This document shows positions 53,038-62,098 of a DNA stretch of 64,000 bases, piece by piece. This DNA is from a bacterium 210820-DFI.6.37. GTDB lineage: Bacteria; Bacillota; Clostridia; Peptostreptococcales; Anaerovoracaceae. The position numbers and the translations under genes are program-made. Below the pieces are notes generated by a model. The model was not told where the DNA came from. It worked only from the letters and a program-made list of their open reading frames with translations, and did not search any database. Positions within the stretch are counted from its first letter, which is position 1, and every line of letters starts with the position of its first letter. The stretch covers positions 62,001-126,000 of the forward strand of contig JAJCKG010000009.1 of the NCBI GenBank assembly GCA_020558355.1, read 5' to 3'.

Positions 53038-54684
53038 ATGGAAAAAGCGAATTTACTTATAAAAAGCAGGAACATTTTCACAGGAACAGATGATATCCCG
53101 TTTGAGGGCTTTATTGCGGTTCATGGCAATAGAATTATCAAAACAGGAAATTTACAGCAAGTTCATCCATATCTTTCAGAAAAAACAAAAGTTCTGGATT
53201 ATGAGGACCAGCTGGTTATGCCTGGTTTTATCGACGCGCATATGCATTACTTCTGCGGGGTTTTCCAGTCCAGCAAATATATGTGCCGGGAACTTTTTCA
53301 AGCAAAATCAGAGCAGGAATGTGTGGAAATGATAAGGGCGTTCGGAGAAAAAAATCCACAGCTGGATAAACTGTCAGGAATGGGCTGGTTTCCGCCGTTA
53401 TGGGACGATAAGACAGCAATGCCTTCCAGAAGATCTTTAGATGAGATTGAACCTGAGCGACCAGTATATCTGTTGTCCGCAGACGGACATACCTTCTGGC
53501 TCAATACGAAAGCGTTAAAGGCCTGCGGGATCACCAAAGAAACAGAGGTCAGCTTTGGAGCCATCGGAAAAGATGAAAATGGTGAGCTGACAGGCCTGCT
53601 CTATGAGATTGAAGCGGAAGAGACCGCCAATTCACTGGCGTTTCAGCTGCCGGAAAATCATGCGGAAGAAATGATCCTGGATTTTAATAACAAGCTGTTG
53701 GCCAAAGGCATTACAGCTACAACGGATATGTCTGTCAATCCGGAGCCAGTGGGAGATTTTTCGGAGTATGCTCTCGCGAAAAAAATGGAAGAAAGAGGAG
53801 AACTGGATGTAAGGCTGAACCTGTATCCCAGCATGGGACTTATTCCGGATACCAATAAAGTGGAAAAACTCAGAGAAGAATACGATACGGATAAACTGCG
53901 GGTAGCGGGGCTGAAACAGTTTATTGATGGGGTATCTTCCGCTTACTCAGCGTATCTGCTGGAACCTTATTCCGATAAGCCGTATTTTACCAGCAGCCCC
54001 TGTTATCCATATGAAATTTATCGAGACTGTATTACCCACGCGAACAGCAAAGGCTTTGGCGTTCGTCTCCACGCAATCGGCGATGGGGCTATAAGGCTTG
54101 GCCTGGACGCGATTCAGTACGCGAGAGAACACAGTGGAAATACGCTTGTAAGAAATTGTCTGGAGCATTTGGAAGCTATCGATCCCATGGATCTGCCCAG
54201 ATTTAGGGAATTGGATGTAACCTGCTCTATGCAGCCGCTTCATATGCCGCCTACGGCTTATGAAAAGTTAATCCGGCTGGGAGAAAAGAGGTGCCGGTAC
54301 CAGTGGCCGTTTCGTTCACTGCTGGATCAAAACGCGGCTTTGGCTTTTGGGACTGACTTTCCGGTGGCTCCATATGATCCCCTGCAGTCGGTACACGACG
54401 CGGTAACCCGAAGAGACGAGAAGGGCGAAGAAATCAAAATCAATCCATGTGAAAAAATATCGCTGGCGGAAGCCCTCAGAGCTTATACTGCGGGAAGCGC
54501 TTACAGCATTGGAATGGACCATAAGCTGGGAACCCTGGAAGAGGGAAAGCTGGCGGATTTGATCGTACTGGATAAAAATCTTTTTGACCTGGAGCCCGCG
54601 GAAATACCCAACGCCAATGTTATTCTGACCATATCGGATGGAAAAATCGTATATCAGAAAGAAAAGGATAAAGCCGCTAAGTGA
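53038..54684 (+). CDS. YtcJ-like amidohydrolase (Amidohydro_3)
   Basis: 548 residues. HxH metal motif in FIDAHMHYF, Amidohydro_3 landmarks GWFPPLWDD, SADGHTFWLNTKAL, VRLHAIGDGAIRLGLDAI and FGTDFPVAPYDPLQSVHDAVTR, and the C-terminal GTLEEGKLADLIVLD. YtcJ-type proteins hydrolyse N-acyl or imide bonds; substrates are mostly unknown. TGGAGGAAAT precedes the ATG. Divergent from the LuxR gene and next to an organic-anion transporter on the other side of it, which suggests a small catabolic regulon. Confidence 0.87.
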   Translation: MEKANLLIKSRNIFTGTDDIPFEGFIAVHGNRIIKTGNLQQVHPYLSEKTKVLDYEDQLVMPGFIDAHMHYFCGVFQSSKYMCRELFQAKSEQECVEMIRAFGEKNPQLDKLSGMGWFPPLWDDKTAMPSRRSLDEIEPERPVYLLSADGHTFWLNTKALKACGITKETEVSFGAIGKDENGELTGLLYEIEAEETANSLAFQLPENHAEEMILDFNNKLLAKGITATTDMSVNPEPVGDFSEYALAKKMEERGELDVRLNLYPSMGLIPDTNKVEKLREEYDTDKLRVAGLKQFIDGVSSAYSAYLLEPYSDKPYFTSSPCYPYEIYRDCITHANSKGFGVRLHAIGDGAIRLGLDAIQYAREHSGNTLVRNCLEHLEAIDPMDLPRFRELDVTCSMQPLHMPPTAYEKLIRLGEKRCRYQWPFRSLLDQNAALAFGTDFPVAPYDPLQSVHDAVTRRDEKGEEIKINPCEKISLAEALRAYTAGSAYSIGMDHKLGTLEEGKLADLIVLDKNLFDLEPAEIPNANVILTISDGKIVYQKEKDKAAK

Positions 54685-54703
54685 CGCCATATGAGGCCCG
54701 ACT

Positions 54704-54756
54704 AAAAAAGAAAGCAGTCGCCACTGTCCCCGAATTGGGATCATGGGCGACTGCTT
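54704..54756. terminator. Terminator between convergent amidohydrolase and gpmI genes
   Basis: AAGCAGTCGCC (54712-54722) pairs with GGCGACTGCTT (54746-54756). The T-run is on the minus-strand side (AAAAAAG on the plus strand at 54704-54710), so it chiefly serves gpmI. Confidence 0.75.
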
Positions 54757-54806
54757 CTGTGTCAAAATATGAATTTTGGCGACCAGCCCATTTCTATGTT
54801 TCGTTG

Positions 54807-56333
54807 CTATTTTATAAGACTTTCCCCAGTCATTTCCGCCGGCACCGTAATCCCCATCAGCTGCAGCAGTGTAGGCGCGAGATCGGCCAGCTTGCCGCCA
54901 TCTTTTAACTGTACCGGTTTTTTCGCGATATGAACAAGAGGAACTTCATTGAGAGAGTGAGCTGTCACTACGGATCCGTCCTCATTGAGCATGTTGTCCG
55001 CGTTTCCATGGTCCGCGGTGAGCAGGATCTGTCCATCCTTAGCAAGGACGGCTTCAACGATTTTCGGAACGCATTGATCCAGCGCCTCAATGGCGGCCAC
55101 TGCCGCTTCCATGACTCCTGTATGCCCCACCATATCCGCGTTGGCGAAGTTGAGAATGATCACATCATATTTGTCAGAAGCGATTTCTTCCAGAACTTTA
55201 TCTGTAACGAGATACGCGCTCATTTCAGGCTGCAGATCATAAGTCGCGACTTTCGGTGAAGGAATCAGGATACGGTCCTCATTCCGATTAGGCGCTTCTA
55301 CACCGCCGTTGAAAAAGAATGTGACATGAGCGTATTTTTCTGTTTCCGCAATTCGAAGCTGAGTCAGCCCCAGATCCGCTAAATATTCGCCCAGCGTGGC
55401 TTTTAGTGTCTGCGGCGGATACGCAATCCGCACATTCGGCATTTCCGCGTCGTACTGGGTCATACATACATAAAAAAGGTCATCAATTTTTTTCCCGCGC
55501 TGAAAACCGTCGAAATCATCTGAGACAAAGGCGCGGGTGATTTCCCTTGCACGGTCCGGACGGAAGTTGAACATGATCATAGCGTCGCCGTCTTTTACCG
55601 GCTGTCCGCCTTCAACACAGGTAGGCTTTACAAACTCGTCATTTTCGTCACGTTCATACGCGGCAGTAACCGCGGCCTGGGCAGAGACCGCTTTCAGACC
55701 TTCTCCCAGCGTCATAGCGTCATAGGCCAGAACGACCCTCTCCCAGCGTTTATCCCGATCCATCGCGTAATATCTGCCGGAGACAACCGAGACTTTCCCA
55801 AGCCCTGTTTTTTTCATATGTTCCTCCAGCTGGTCGATATAGAGGGCTGCGCAGCGAGGCGGTACATCGCGGCCGTCCAGGAAGCAGTGGACATACAATT
55901 CCTTGATTCCTTTTGCCGCCGCCATATCAATAAGAGCAAGCAGATGCCCGATATGACTGTGAACGCCTCCGTCCGATACAAGGCCTAAAAGGTGAAGCGC
56001 AGAATTGTTTTTCAGAACATGGTCCATAGCCTGATTCAGGGCCTCATTTTTCTGAAAGCTGCCATCCTCGGTGGCCTTTGTGATCCGGGTCAGCTCCTGA
56101 TATACGATCCTTCCGGCTCCGATATTTAAATGGCCTACTTCTGAATTCCCCATTTGTCCTTCCGGCAGCCCTACCGCGAGACCGCAGGCTTTTAATGTGG
56201 TTTTCGGATATTTGGAAAAGATTTCATCGAGAGCAGGGGTCTTTGCCTGACGAATCGCGTTTCCATAAGTGTCTTTGTTTTCGCCGAAGCCATCCAGGAT
56301 CATCAGCATGGTTGGCCGTTTAAATTTATTCAT
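54807..56333 (-). CDS. gpmI: 2,3-bisphosphoglycerate-independent phosphoglycerate mutase
   Basis: 508 residues from the ATG at 56333, preceded by GGAGG. Interconverts 3- and 2-phosphoglycerate with two Mn2+. The catalytic Ser64 is in MGNSEVGH; ILDGFG, HFLDGRDVPP-type (HCFLDGRDVPP), FNFRPDRARE, and LTADHGNADNM supply metal and substrate ligands. Length is standard. It stands alone and divergent from addA, away from other glycolytic genes. Confidence 0.95.
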   Translation of the reverse strand: MNKFKRPTMLMILDGFGENKDTYGNAIRQAKTPALDEIFSKYPKTTLKACGLAVGLPEGQMGNSEVGHLNIGAGRIVYQELTRITKATEDGSFQKNEALNQAMDHVLKNNSALHLLGLVSDGGVHSHIGHLLALIDMAAAKGIKELYVHCFLDGRDVPPRCAALYIDQLEEHMKKTGLGKVSVVSGRYYAMDRDKRWERVVLAYDAMTLGEGLKAVSAQAAVTAAYERDENDEFVKPTCVEGGQPVKDGDAMIMFNFRPDRAREITRAFVSDDFDGFQRGKKIDDLFYVCMTQYDAEMPNVRIAYPPQTLKATLGEYLADLGLTQLRIAETEKYAHVTFFFNGGVEAPNRNEDRILIPSPKVATYDLQPEMSAYLVTDKVLEEIASDKYDVIILNFANADMVGHTGVMEAAVAAIEALDQCVPKIVEAVLAKDGQILLTADHGNADNMLNEDGSVVTAHSLNEVPLVHIAKKPVQLKDGGKLADLAPTLLQLMGITVPAEMTGESLIK

Positions 56334-56457
56334 GATCGATTCCTCCATATTAGGTACTGAGTTTATTGATTTTCCAAATTTCCGGAAAATATTCCTTTTA
56401 ATTATATCAAATCCCGCGCCCGATTCCCACTGTTTTTTCCTGAATACAAAGGCAGGC

Positions 56458-56486
56458 TGGACCTCCGGCCGCTTTTCCCGTATAAT
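56458..56486 (+). promoter_or_regulatory. Promoter of addA
   Basis: TGGACC (56458-56463), 17-base spacer, TATAAT (56481-56486), 28 bases before the addA ATG. Confidence 0.5.
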
Positions 56487-56514
56487 AACACAAGAAGAAA
56501 GGACAGGAAAGATT

Positions 56515-59500
56515 ATGGTCAAATGGACAGAAGCGCAGCAGGAGGCCATCCGTCTCCGGCATAAAAATATATTAGTCTCCGCGGCGGCAGGATCAGGAAA
56601 AACTGCCGTATTAGTAGAGCGGATCAAACAGCTGATTCTGGAGGACGGCATCAGTCTGGATCAGTTCCTTATCGTTACCTTTACCAACGCTGCAGCGGCG
56701 GAAATGAAAGAAAAGCTCATAAAGGCTATTACAATCGCCATTGAGGAAGACCCGGAGAATTCAGCTTTTCTGAGAAGACAGCTTGATCTGGCGGGAAGCG
56801 CGAATATCAGCACCTTCCACTCTTTTGCCCTGGAAGTGATTCGGCGGTATTTCTATCTTACCGATGTGGAGCCGAATTTTAAGATCGGGGATGAAGGCGC
56901 GGTGGAAATCATCAAATGGGATGTCCTGGATCAGCTTTTTTCTGATCTCTTTGAAGAAGAGGAAGAAGCCTTTCTGGAATTTTTGAAATGCTATGCTTCT
57001 GATCGAAATGAACGGTCTCTGAAAGAAAATCTGCTGCGGCTGTATACAACCATCCAGAGTATCCCGCATCCTATGGAATGGCTGGAGGAAAGTGTACAAG
57101 CGCTGAATATGGATGAGGAAAATTTCTGGGAAAGCCCCCTGGCCCGTTTTATAAAGGAGGATATTCAGTTTTCCGTTTCACAAATATTAGATGGCTTTCG
57201 CGGCGCCGGAGAACTGGCGGAAGCCGCGGGAGCAGAGGGGATCTACAATAAAAATCTGGAAGATCTGGAAAGACTGGAGCCTCTGCAGGCCATGGCAAAG
57301 CAGGGCCGTTTAAAAGAAATGGAGGAGCTGCTCTCCACCTTCAAGGCAAATGTCATGCGGGCTGGCAAGGAGGAAAAGGCGGCTTACGAGACGATAAAGG
57401 AAGAAGTGAAGAGCGCCAGAGATTACAGCAAAAAGCAGATCAGCGCCTTAAAAGAGCGTTATTTTTCCCAGACTCCTGAGACTTATCTGGAGGACATGCG
57501 GAAAAGCTATCCCCATGCCTGTTACCTGGAAAAGCTGATTAAGGAATTTGACCGCCGTTTTCGGGAGGCAAAGCGGGAGAAAAATCTGATCGATTTTAAC
57601 GATATCGAGCATTACGCGCTGGAAATACTGGAGCATGAGGAAGCCGCCGCTGAGTATAGGGAAAAGTTTGCCTGTATCTTCGTGGATGAATATCAGGACA
57701 GCAATGTGCTGCAGGACACACTGGTCAATCTGATCCGCAGAGACGACAATCTGTTTATGGTAGGAGATATAAAACAGAGTATCTATAAATTCCGTCTGGC
57801 TGAGCCGGAAATTTTTCAGAAACGGTATAGAGATTATGCTTCCGGCGAAGATGGCTTTAGCGCGAAAATCGACTTGAACCAGAACTTTCGAAGCAAAGGG
57901 CCCGTTATCGAAACGGTAAATGGCGTGTTCCGGCAGATCATGAAAGGCTATGACCAGGCAGCGGCCCTTTATCAGGGTGTTTCCAGCCCGGGCCCGGATT
58001 ATGAAACCCAGCTCCACATCATAGACAGCCGCGTTCCTCAGGACGCGGAGCTGGATGAAGAAATCGCCGAGATGAAAAACGCCCAGCTTGAAGCGTGTGT
58101 CGCGGCGGAACTGGTGCGGGATCTGATAGGAAAGCCGATCTTTGATGTGAAAAAACAGCGCGAAAGGCCCATTACCAAAAAAGATATTGTCATATTGATG
58201 CGGGGAACAAAAAATTACGCGGAAGTTTTTCAGGAAGTGTTTACAGAAAGGAATATTCCAGCCTATATTGACGACAGCGGCGGATATTTTGATACGATTG
58301 AGATTCAGGTGTTTCTCAATCTGCTGAAGATCATTGATAACAAGCAGCAGGATGTTCCTCTGCTCAGCGCGCTCTATTCGGCCATCTTCGATTTTTCTGT
58401 AGAAGAACTGGTCCGTATCCGGCTGGAGCATAAAGACATGTCCTATTATGAGGCGTTTAAGGCCTGTGCCGAAACCTGCCAAGACGCCCGGCTGCGGGAA
58501 AAATGCGGAGCTGTTTTTCAAAAGCTGGAGCTGTATGGGCAGATGGCCAGATCCCTTCCGCTGGAGGAATTTATATGGAAGCTGATGTGGGAGACCGGAT
58601 ACTATACCTACTGCGGCGCGCTTCCCGCGGGGCAGCAGCGGCAGGCCAATCTGCGGGCGCTTTCCGATAAAGCGCGGGATTTTAAGAATACAGGACATGG
58701 AGGAATCTACGGCTTCCTTACATATATTCAGGCCCTGGAAAAGCGGCGGATCCCTACAGGACAGGTAAAGCTGGTAAGCGAAAATGAAGATATTGTCCGG
58801 ATTATGACCATCCATAAAAGTAAGGGACTGGAATTTCCGGTAGTGCTGGTAGCCGGATTAGGCAAACGGTTTAATTTCAATAAAACAGGAAAAGGTTTTC
58901 TGGCGCACAAAGATCTGGGGCTGGGGCTGACCAGAGTGGAGCACCGGGAGCGTTGGTACAGGAAAACGCTGATGCAGACCGCTATTGAGCGAAAAATGCG
59001 GCAGGAGGACCTGGAAGAGGAGATTCGGATTCTTTATGTTGCTTTTACAAGGGCTATGGATCAGCTTATTTTGCTTGGAACCAGCAGAAATATTGAAGAT
59101 GGGGAAGTCCGGCCTTCTCCGGCAAAAAACTGTTTTTTAGACTACCTGGTACCCAACATACAGGAGGGGAATCTGCAGCCGCGGCTTCATGACCGGAGCC
59201 AGCTTAGCGGCGAAAATAAGCAGCGGGGAAAAAACAGGCAGCGGGTAGAGCAGCTTCTCAAAGGATTGGAAGAGGGTGAAAAAGGCCCTCTGTTTGAAGA
59301 AATTGACCGAAGGTTTTCCTATTGCTATCCAAAGCGGCAGGCCCTTTCTAAAAAGTCAAAATACTCGGTTACAGAATTGAGCCAGATGGGAAGAGAGCAT
59401 CAGGAGGATCGCGCGCTGAAGGTTCCACTCTTTATGCAGGGAAGCACAGGGTTTACAGCCGCGGAAAAAGGGACCATTATGCATAAAGTTATGGAGTGCA

Positions 59501-59991
59501 TCAGCTTTAAACAGACCCTTGAAGCTGTGGAAAACGGGAAAGGTGAGGAATATGTGCAAAGCCAGGTAGAGCGAATGAAGGAACAGGAGCTGCTGCTTGA
59601 ACAAGAGGCGCAGGCGGTAGAGTGTGATAAAATAGCGGCCTTTTTCCAAAGCGATATGGGCGCGCGGGCAGCGCGGGCTGAAAAGCTGTACAAAGAAACG
59701 GAATTCAACTTGCTGAAAGAAATCGACGGAACCCAGGTTATGGTACAGGGGATCATTGACTGCTATTTTGAGGAAGGGGATCATTTAGTGCTGATCGATT
59801 ACAAAAACAGCTATGTAAACCCTGAACATAAAGAGGCGACTATGAAACGGCTAAAAGAAACCTATGAAGGTCAGATACAGATCTATAAAGAAGCGCTGGA
59901 GGTGATTCGGGAAAAGCCGGTAGAAAGCGCGGGGCTATATCTTTTTAGTGAAAACACCTTCATATACTATCACATAAATAACATGGACTGA
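56515..59991 (+). CDS. addA: AddA helicase-nuclease subunit
   Basis: 1158 residues. UvrD-like helicase with Walker A SAAAGSGKTAVLV, Walker B FVDEYQDSN, DLNQNFRSK, TIHKSKGLEFPVV and ILYVAFTRA, plus a C-terminal PD-(D/E)XK nuclease with VLIDYKNSYV. With AddB it resects double-strand breaks and recognises Chi. ACAGGAAAG precedes the ATG. addB normally lies immediately upstream in Firmicutes; here the upstream neighbour is divergent gpmI and no addB is in the window. Confidence 0.93.
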   Translation: MVKWTEAQQEAIRLRHKNILVSAAAGSGKTAVLVERIKQLILEDGISLDQFLIVTFTNAAAAEMKEKLIKAITIAIEEDPENSAFLRRQLDLAGSANISTFHSFALEVIRRYFYLTDVEPNFKIGDEGAVEIIKWDVLDQLFSDLFEEEEEAFLEFLKCYASDRNERSLKENLLRLYTTIQSIPHPMEWLEESVQALNMDEENFWESPLARFIKEDIQFSVSQILDGFRGAGELAEAAGAEGIYNKNLEDLERLEPLQAMAKQGRLKEMEELLSTFKANVMRAGKEEKAAYETIKEEVKSARDYSKKQISALKERYFSQTPETYLEDMRKSYPHACYLEKLIKEFDRRFREAKREKNLIDFNDIEHYALEILEHEEAAAEYREKFACIFVDEYQDSNVLQDTLVNLIRRDDNLFMVGDIKQSIYKFRLAEPEIFQKRYRDYASGEDGFSAKIDLNQNFRSKGPVIETVNGVFRQIMKGYDQAAALYQGVSSPGPDYETQLHIIDSRVPQDAELDEEIAEMKNAQLEACVAAELVRDLIGKPIFDVKKQRERPITKKDIVILMRGTKNYAEVFQEVFTERNIPAYIDDSGGYFDTIEIQVFLNLLKIIDNKQQDVPLLSALYSAIFDFSVEELVRIRLEHKDMSYYEAFKACAETCQDARLREKCGAVFQKLELYGQMARSLPLEEFIWKLMWETGYYTYCGALPAGQQRQANLRALSDKARDFKNTGHGGIYGFLTYIQALEKRRIPTGQVKLVSENEDIVRIMTIHKSKGLEFPVVLVAGLGKRFNFNKTGKGFLAHKDLGLGLTRVEHRERWYRKTLMQTAIERKMRQEDLEEEIRILYVAFTRAMDQLILLGTSRNIEDGEVRPSPAKNCFLDYLVPNIQEGNLQPRLHDRSQLSGENKQRGKNRQRVEQLLKGLEEGEKGPLFEEIDRRFSYCYPKRQALSKKSKYSVTELSQMGREHQEDRALKVPLFMQGSTGFTAAEKGTIMHKVMECISFKQTLEAVENGKGEEYVQSQVERMKEQELLLEQEAQAVECDKIAAFFQSDMGARAARAEKLYKETEFNLLKEIDGTQVMVQGIIDCYFEEGDHLVLIDYKNSYVNPEHKEATMKRLKETYEGQIQIYKEALEVIREKPVESAGLYLFSENTFIYYHINNMD

Positions 59992-60063
59992 ACTTATATC
60001 GGTCAGATAACGGACACCTTTTTTTGCCATAATCAGGACAAAAAACAAAAAGAGGTATGAGAA

Positions 60064-60534
60064 ATGGAAGAAAAAAATGTGTCTGTCGAATCAAAGAAAC
60101 GGGGATTGCCTTGGAAAAAAACAGTTGTGATCCTGTATATCTGCGCGGGGATATCTATAATCATCGCGGGTCTTATGACTTATTTTTCTTTAGCGTATGT
60201 TTTAGATTATTACGGAAGCTATGGAATGTCTGTTACCAGCGATTTGAAATCGGTGATCCAGTATGTGATTTCAGGAAGCGGGACCTATATCGGATTCGCG
60301 GTGGCATTCTGGGCGGCAGGCCTTATTTTGAATCGCTTGGACCATATATTAGACCAGGAGAAAGAGGATGTATCAGAGAAATTTGAGACGAAGGAGGACA
60401 AAGAGCCAGAGCTTATAGAGGGAGAAGCTGGCGAGGCGGAAACAGACCTTGAGCTTTCAGATACGACCCCTAAAGCCCAGGAGAGAGAAGAAGAGCCAGA
60501 AGAACCTTCGCAAGAAAAAGACCCCAATGAATAA
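60064..60534 (+). CDS. Hypothetical membrane protein with acidic tail
   Basis: 156 residues, no family recognised. Two hydrophobic segments (about 20-45 and 70-90) with an exterior loop rich in Tyr and Gly between them, then a 60-residue Glu/Asp/Pro-rich C-terminal tail, probably cytoplasmic and disordered. AAGAGG lies ten bases before the ATG. It follows addA by 72 bases and precedes a complex set of hairpins. Confidence 0.6.
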   Translation: MEEKNVSVESKKRGLPWKKTVVILYICAGISIIIAGLMTYFSLAYVLDYYGSYGMSVTSDLKSVIQYVISGSGTYIGFAVAFWAAGLILNRLDHILDQEKEDVSEKFETKEDKEPELIEGEAGEAETDLELSDTTPKAQEREEEPEEPSQEKDPNE

Positions 60535-60547
60535 AGTTAAATGGCGT

Positions 60548-60592
60548 CAATATCGGAAATAAATTTCCGATATTGGAAGAAATTTATTTCCG
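60548..60592. repeat. Mutually exclusive inverted repeats
   Basis: CAATATCGGAAAT (60548-60560) pairs with ATTTCCGATATTG (60563-60575). CGGAAATAAATTTC (60554-60567) also pairs perfectly with GAAATTTATTTCCG (60579-60592). The two helices share bases and cannot form at once. Confidence 0.6.
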
Positions 60593-60597
60593 TTTTG

Positions 60598-60632
60598 AAA
60601 AAAGTCACCAGTTAAACTGGTGACTTTTTAAT
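60598..60632. terminator. Bidirectional intrinsic terminator
   Basis: AAAAAGTCACCAGTT and AACTGGTGACTTTTT form a hairpin flanked by A and T runs, between convergent genes. Confidence 0.85.
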
Positions 60633-60639
60633 ATAAATA

Positions 60640-61377
60640 TTAAAGTTTTAATAATTTTTTCGCATTGTTGTAAAAGACGTCTTCCAGCTGCTGATCAGTC
60701 AGACCGCTGACAATCGTACGCTGCATTTCCACCGTAGGATGATGGAAAGGAGCGTCCAGACCCCACATGATCCGATCGCTTCCTACATCTTCATAGGCCT
60801 CTTTGATTTTAGTGTGCATCGGCATTCCGGAGGTTTCCAGATATAAATTCGGATATTTCTTTGCCATGTCAATCGCTGACTGAACGTACATACCGTTACC
60901 GTGACCCATGTGAATCATGACCATCGTTACATCAGGATAAATATCAGCGAGCTGCGCTACGCTCCATGGGAGGGAATAAGGCGGATGTCCGGTATGGATC
61001 ATAAGCGGAATATCCAGCTCCCGGGCCAATTCGGCGATAGGGAATACGCACTCGTCATTTGCCAGATAGCTATGCATGAGCGGATGCAGCTTGATGGCTT
61101 TAAATCCATGGTTCTTAACCGCGTCACGAATCTGATCTAAAGCGTCAGCGTCATAAGGATTTACCCAAGCGGCGCCAACTAGTCTGTCCGGATACTTGTC
61201 CACCGCCTCAATACTTTCCTTCATTGGATATGTACAGATCACGGTTTTTTCTACATTGTATTCATCCATCTGCTGGATCAGCTCTTCCGTTGTAATCCCT
61301 ACATTAGACCAGCTGCCGAACTGGCCGATATGGCTGTGCGCGTCGATTTTTTTAAAACTGTTCATCTTTTTTAGCAT
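60640..61377 (-). CDS. Amidohydrolase family protein (Amidohydro_2)
   Basis: 245 residues, compact TIM-barrel hydrolase of the PF04909 type. Metal ligands: DAHSHIG at the N-terminus, KLHPLMHSY mid-protein, MIHTGHPP, MIHMGHG and WGLDAPFHHP. Related enzymes are decarboxylases or lactone hydrolases. GGAAAGGAG precedes the ATG. Its start overlaps the stop of the ECF S-component gene by seven bases, so it is the second gene of that operon and may act on the transported compound. Confidence 0.82.
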   Translation of the reverse strand: MLKKMNSFKKIDAHSHIGQFGSWSNVGITTEELIQQMDEYNVEKTVICTYPMKESIEAVDKYPDRLVGAAWVNPYDADALDQIRDAVKNHGFKAIKLHPLMHSYLANDECVFPIAELARELDIPLMIHTGHPPYSLPWSVAQLADIYPDVTMVMIHMGHGNGMYVQSAIDMAKKYPNLYLETSGMPMHTKIKEAYEDVGSDRIMWGLDAPFHHPTVEMQRTIVSGLTDQQLEDVFYNNAKKLLKL

Positions 61378-61916
61378 GTCTGTGCTCCTTTCCCGTCCGT
61401 TGTATAAATAAAGTGTTTTTTCAGGCTTGTCTTCTGAAGAGCTTCAGAAATTACAAAGGCAATAATGATTCCAACTACAGCCTGGAACGCAAGCCCGGAA
61501 ATCGCGGCAATAGCGGCTGCTTTCCCAAAGAGAGCGTACCAGAAAATTTCATATAAAATACCTTGGGTCAGGCCGCCGGCTACAGCTGATACGATCCAGA
61601 GAACCCGTCCCTTCAATCCAAAGATATGATGCTTAATCAGAGCGCCCATTACCAGAGCCATAGCGGCTTTGCAAATCAAAGAAGGCAGGGCCCAAATCGT
61701 ATAGCCGCTTACAATATCCGCGATAGCGGCGCCGATTCCGCCGGCTACTGCCCCGCGCTTTCCGCCCAGCATCAGTACGGCAAGGAAGATCATAGAATCT
61801 CCGATATGCGCGTATCCAAGAGGCGATGGGAATTTAATAATAAAGATGCCTAAAAATACAATCGCGATAAATAAGGCGGTTTCACATAAGTTTTTTACTC
61901 GATCTGTTTGTTTCAT
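61371..61916 (-). CDS. ECF transporter S component
   Basis: 181 residues with about six hydrophobic segments. The opening CETALFIAIVFLGIFII, then YAHIGDSMIFLAVLMLGGKRGAVAGGIGAAIADI, is characteristic of substrate-binding S components of vitamin ECF transporters (thiamine-, pyridoxine- or niacin-type). Energising EcfA/A'/T are expected elsewhere. GGAGG precedes the ATG. Thiamine pyrophosphokinase lies upstream on the same strand, so a thiamine-related substrate is possible but unproved. Confidence 0.82.
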   Translation of the reverse strand: MKQTDRVKNLCETALFIAIVFLGIFIIKFPSPLGYAHIGDSMIFLAVLMLGGKRGAVAGGIGAAIADIVSGYTIWALPSLICKAAMALVMGALIKHHIFGLKGRVLWIVSAVAGGLTQGILYEIFWYALFGKAAAIAAISGLAFQAVVGIIIAFVISEALQKTSLKKHFIYTTDGKGAQTC

Positions 61917-62021
61917 TTATTTGTCCTCCAAAATTTTATTACTAATAGCATACTCCTATTCTGTATATATAAAAAGATACAATAATGATAAAATAATAAA
62001 TAACAATTACGAGATACAAAT

Positions 62022-62047
62022 GAAAAAAGCGGAAAAATATCCGCTTT
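62022..62047 (-). terminator. Terminator of the thiamine pyrophosphokinase gene
   Basis: On the minus strand AAAGCGG (62047-62041) and CCGCTTT (62032-62026) pair around an 8-base loop and are followed by a T-run. Confidence 0.7.
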
Positions 62048-62098
62048 CAAAGAACAATTTTTGCATATGAACAAAGAACAGCTCTGCGCAAATGAAAA

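Noticed and set aside
57448..58815. Long minus-strand ORF of 455 codons inside addA
   Set aside because: A shadow of the addA coding sequence, with no ribosome site and no recognisable domain.
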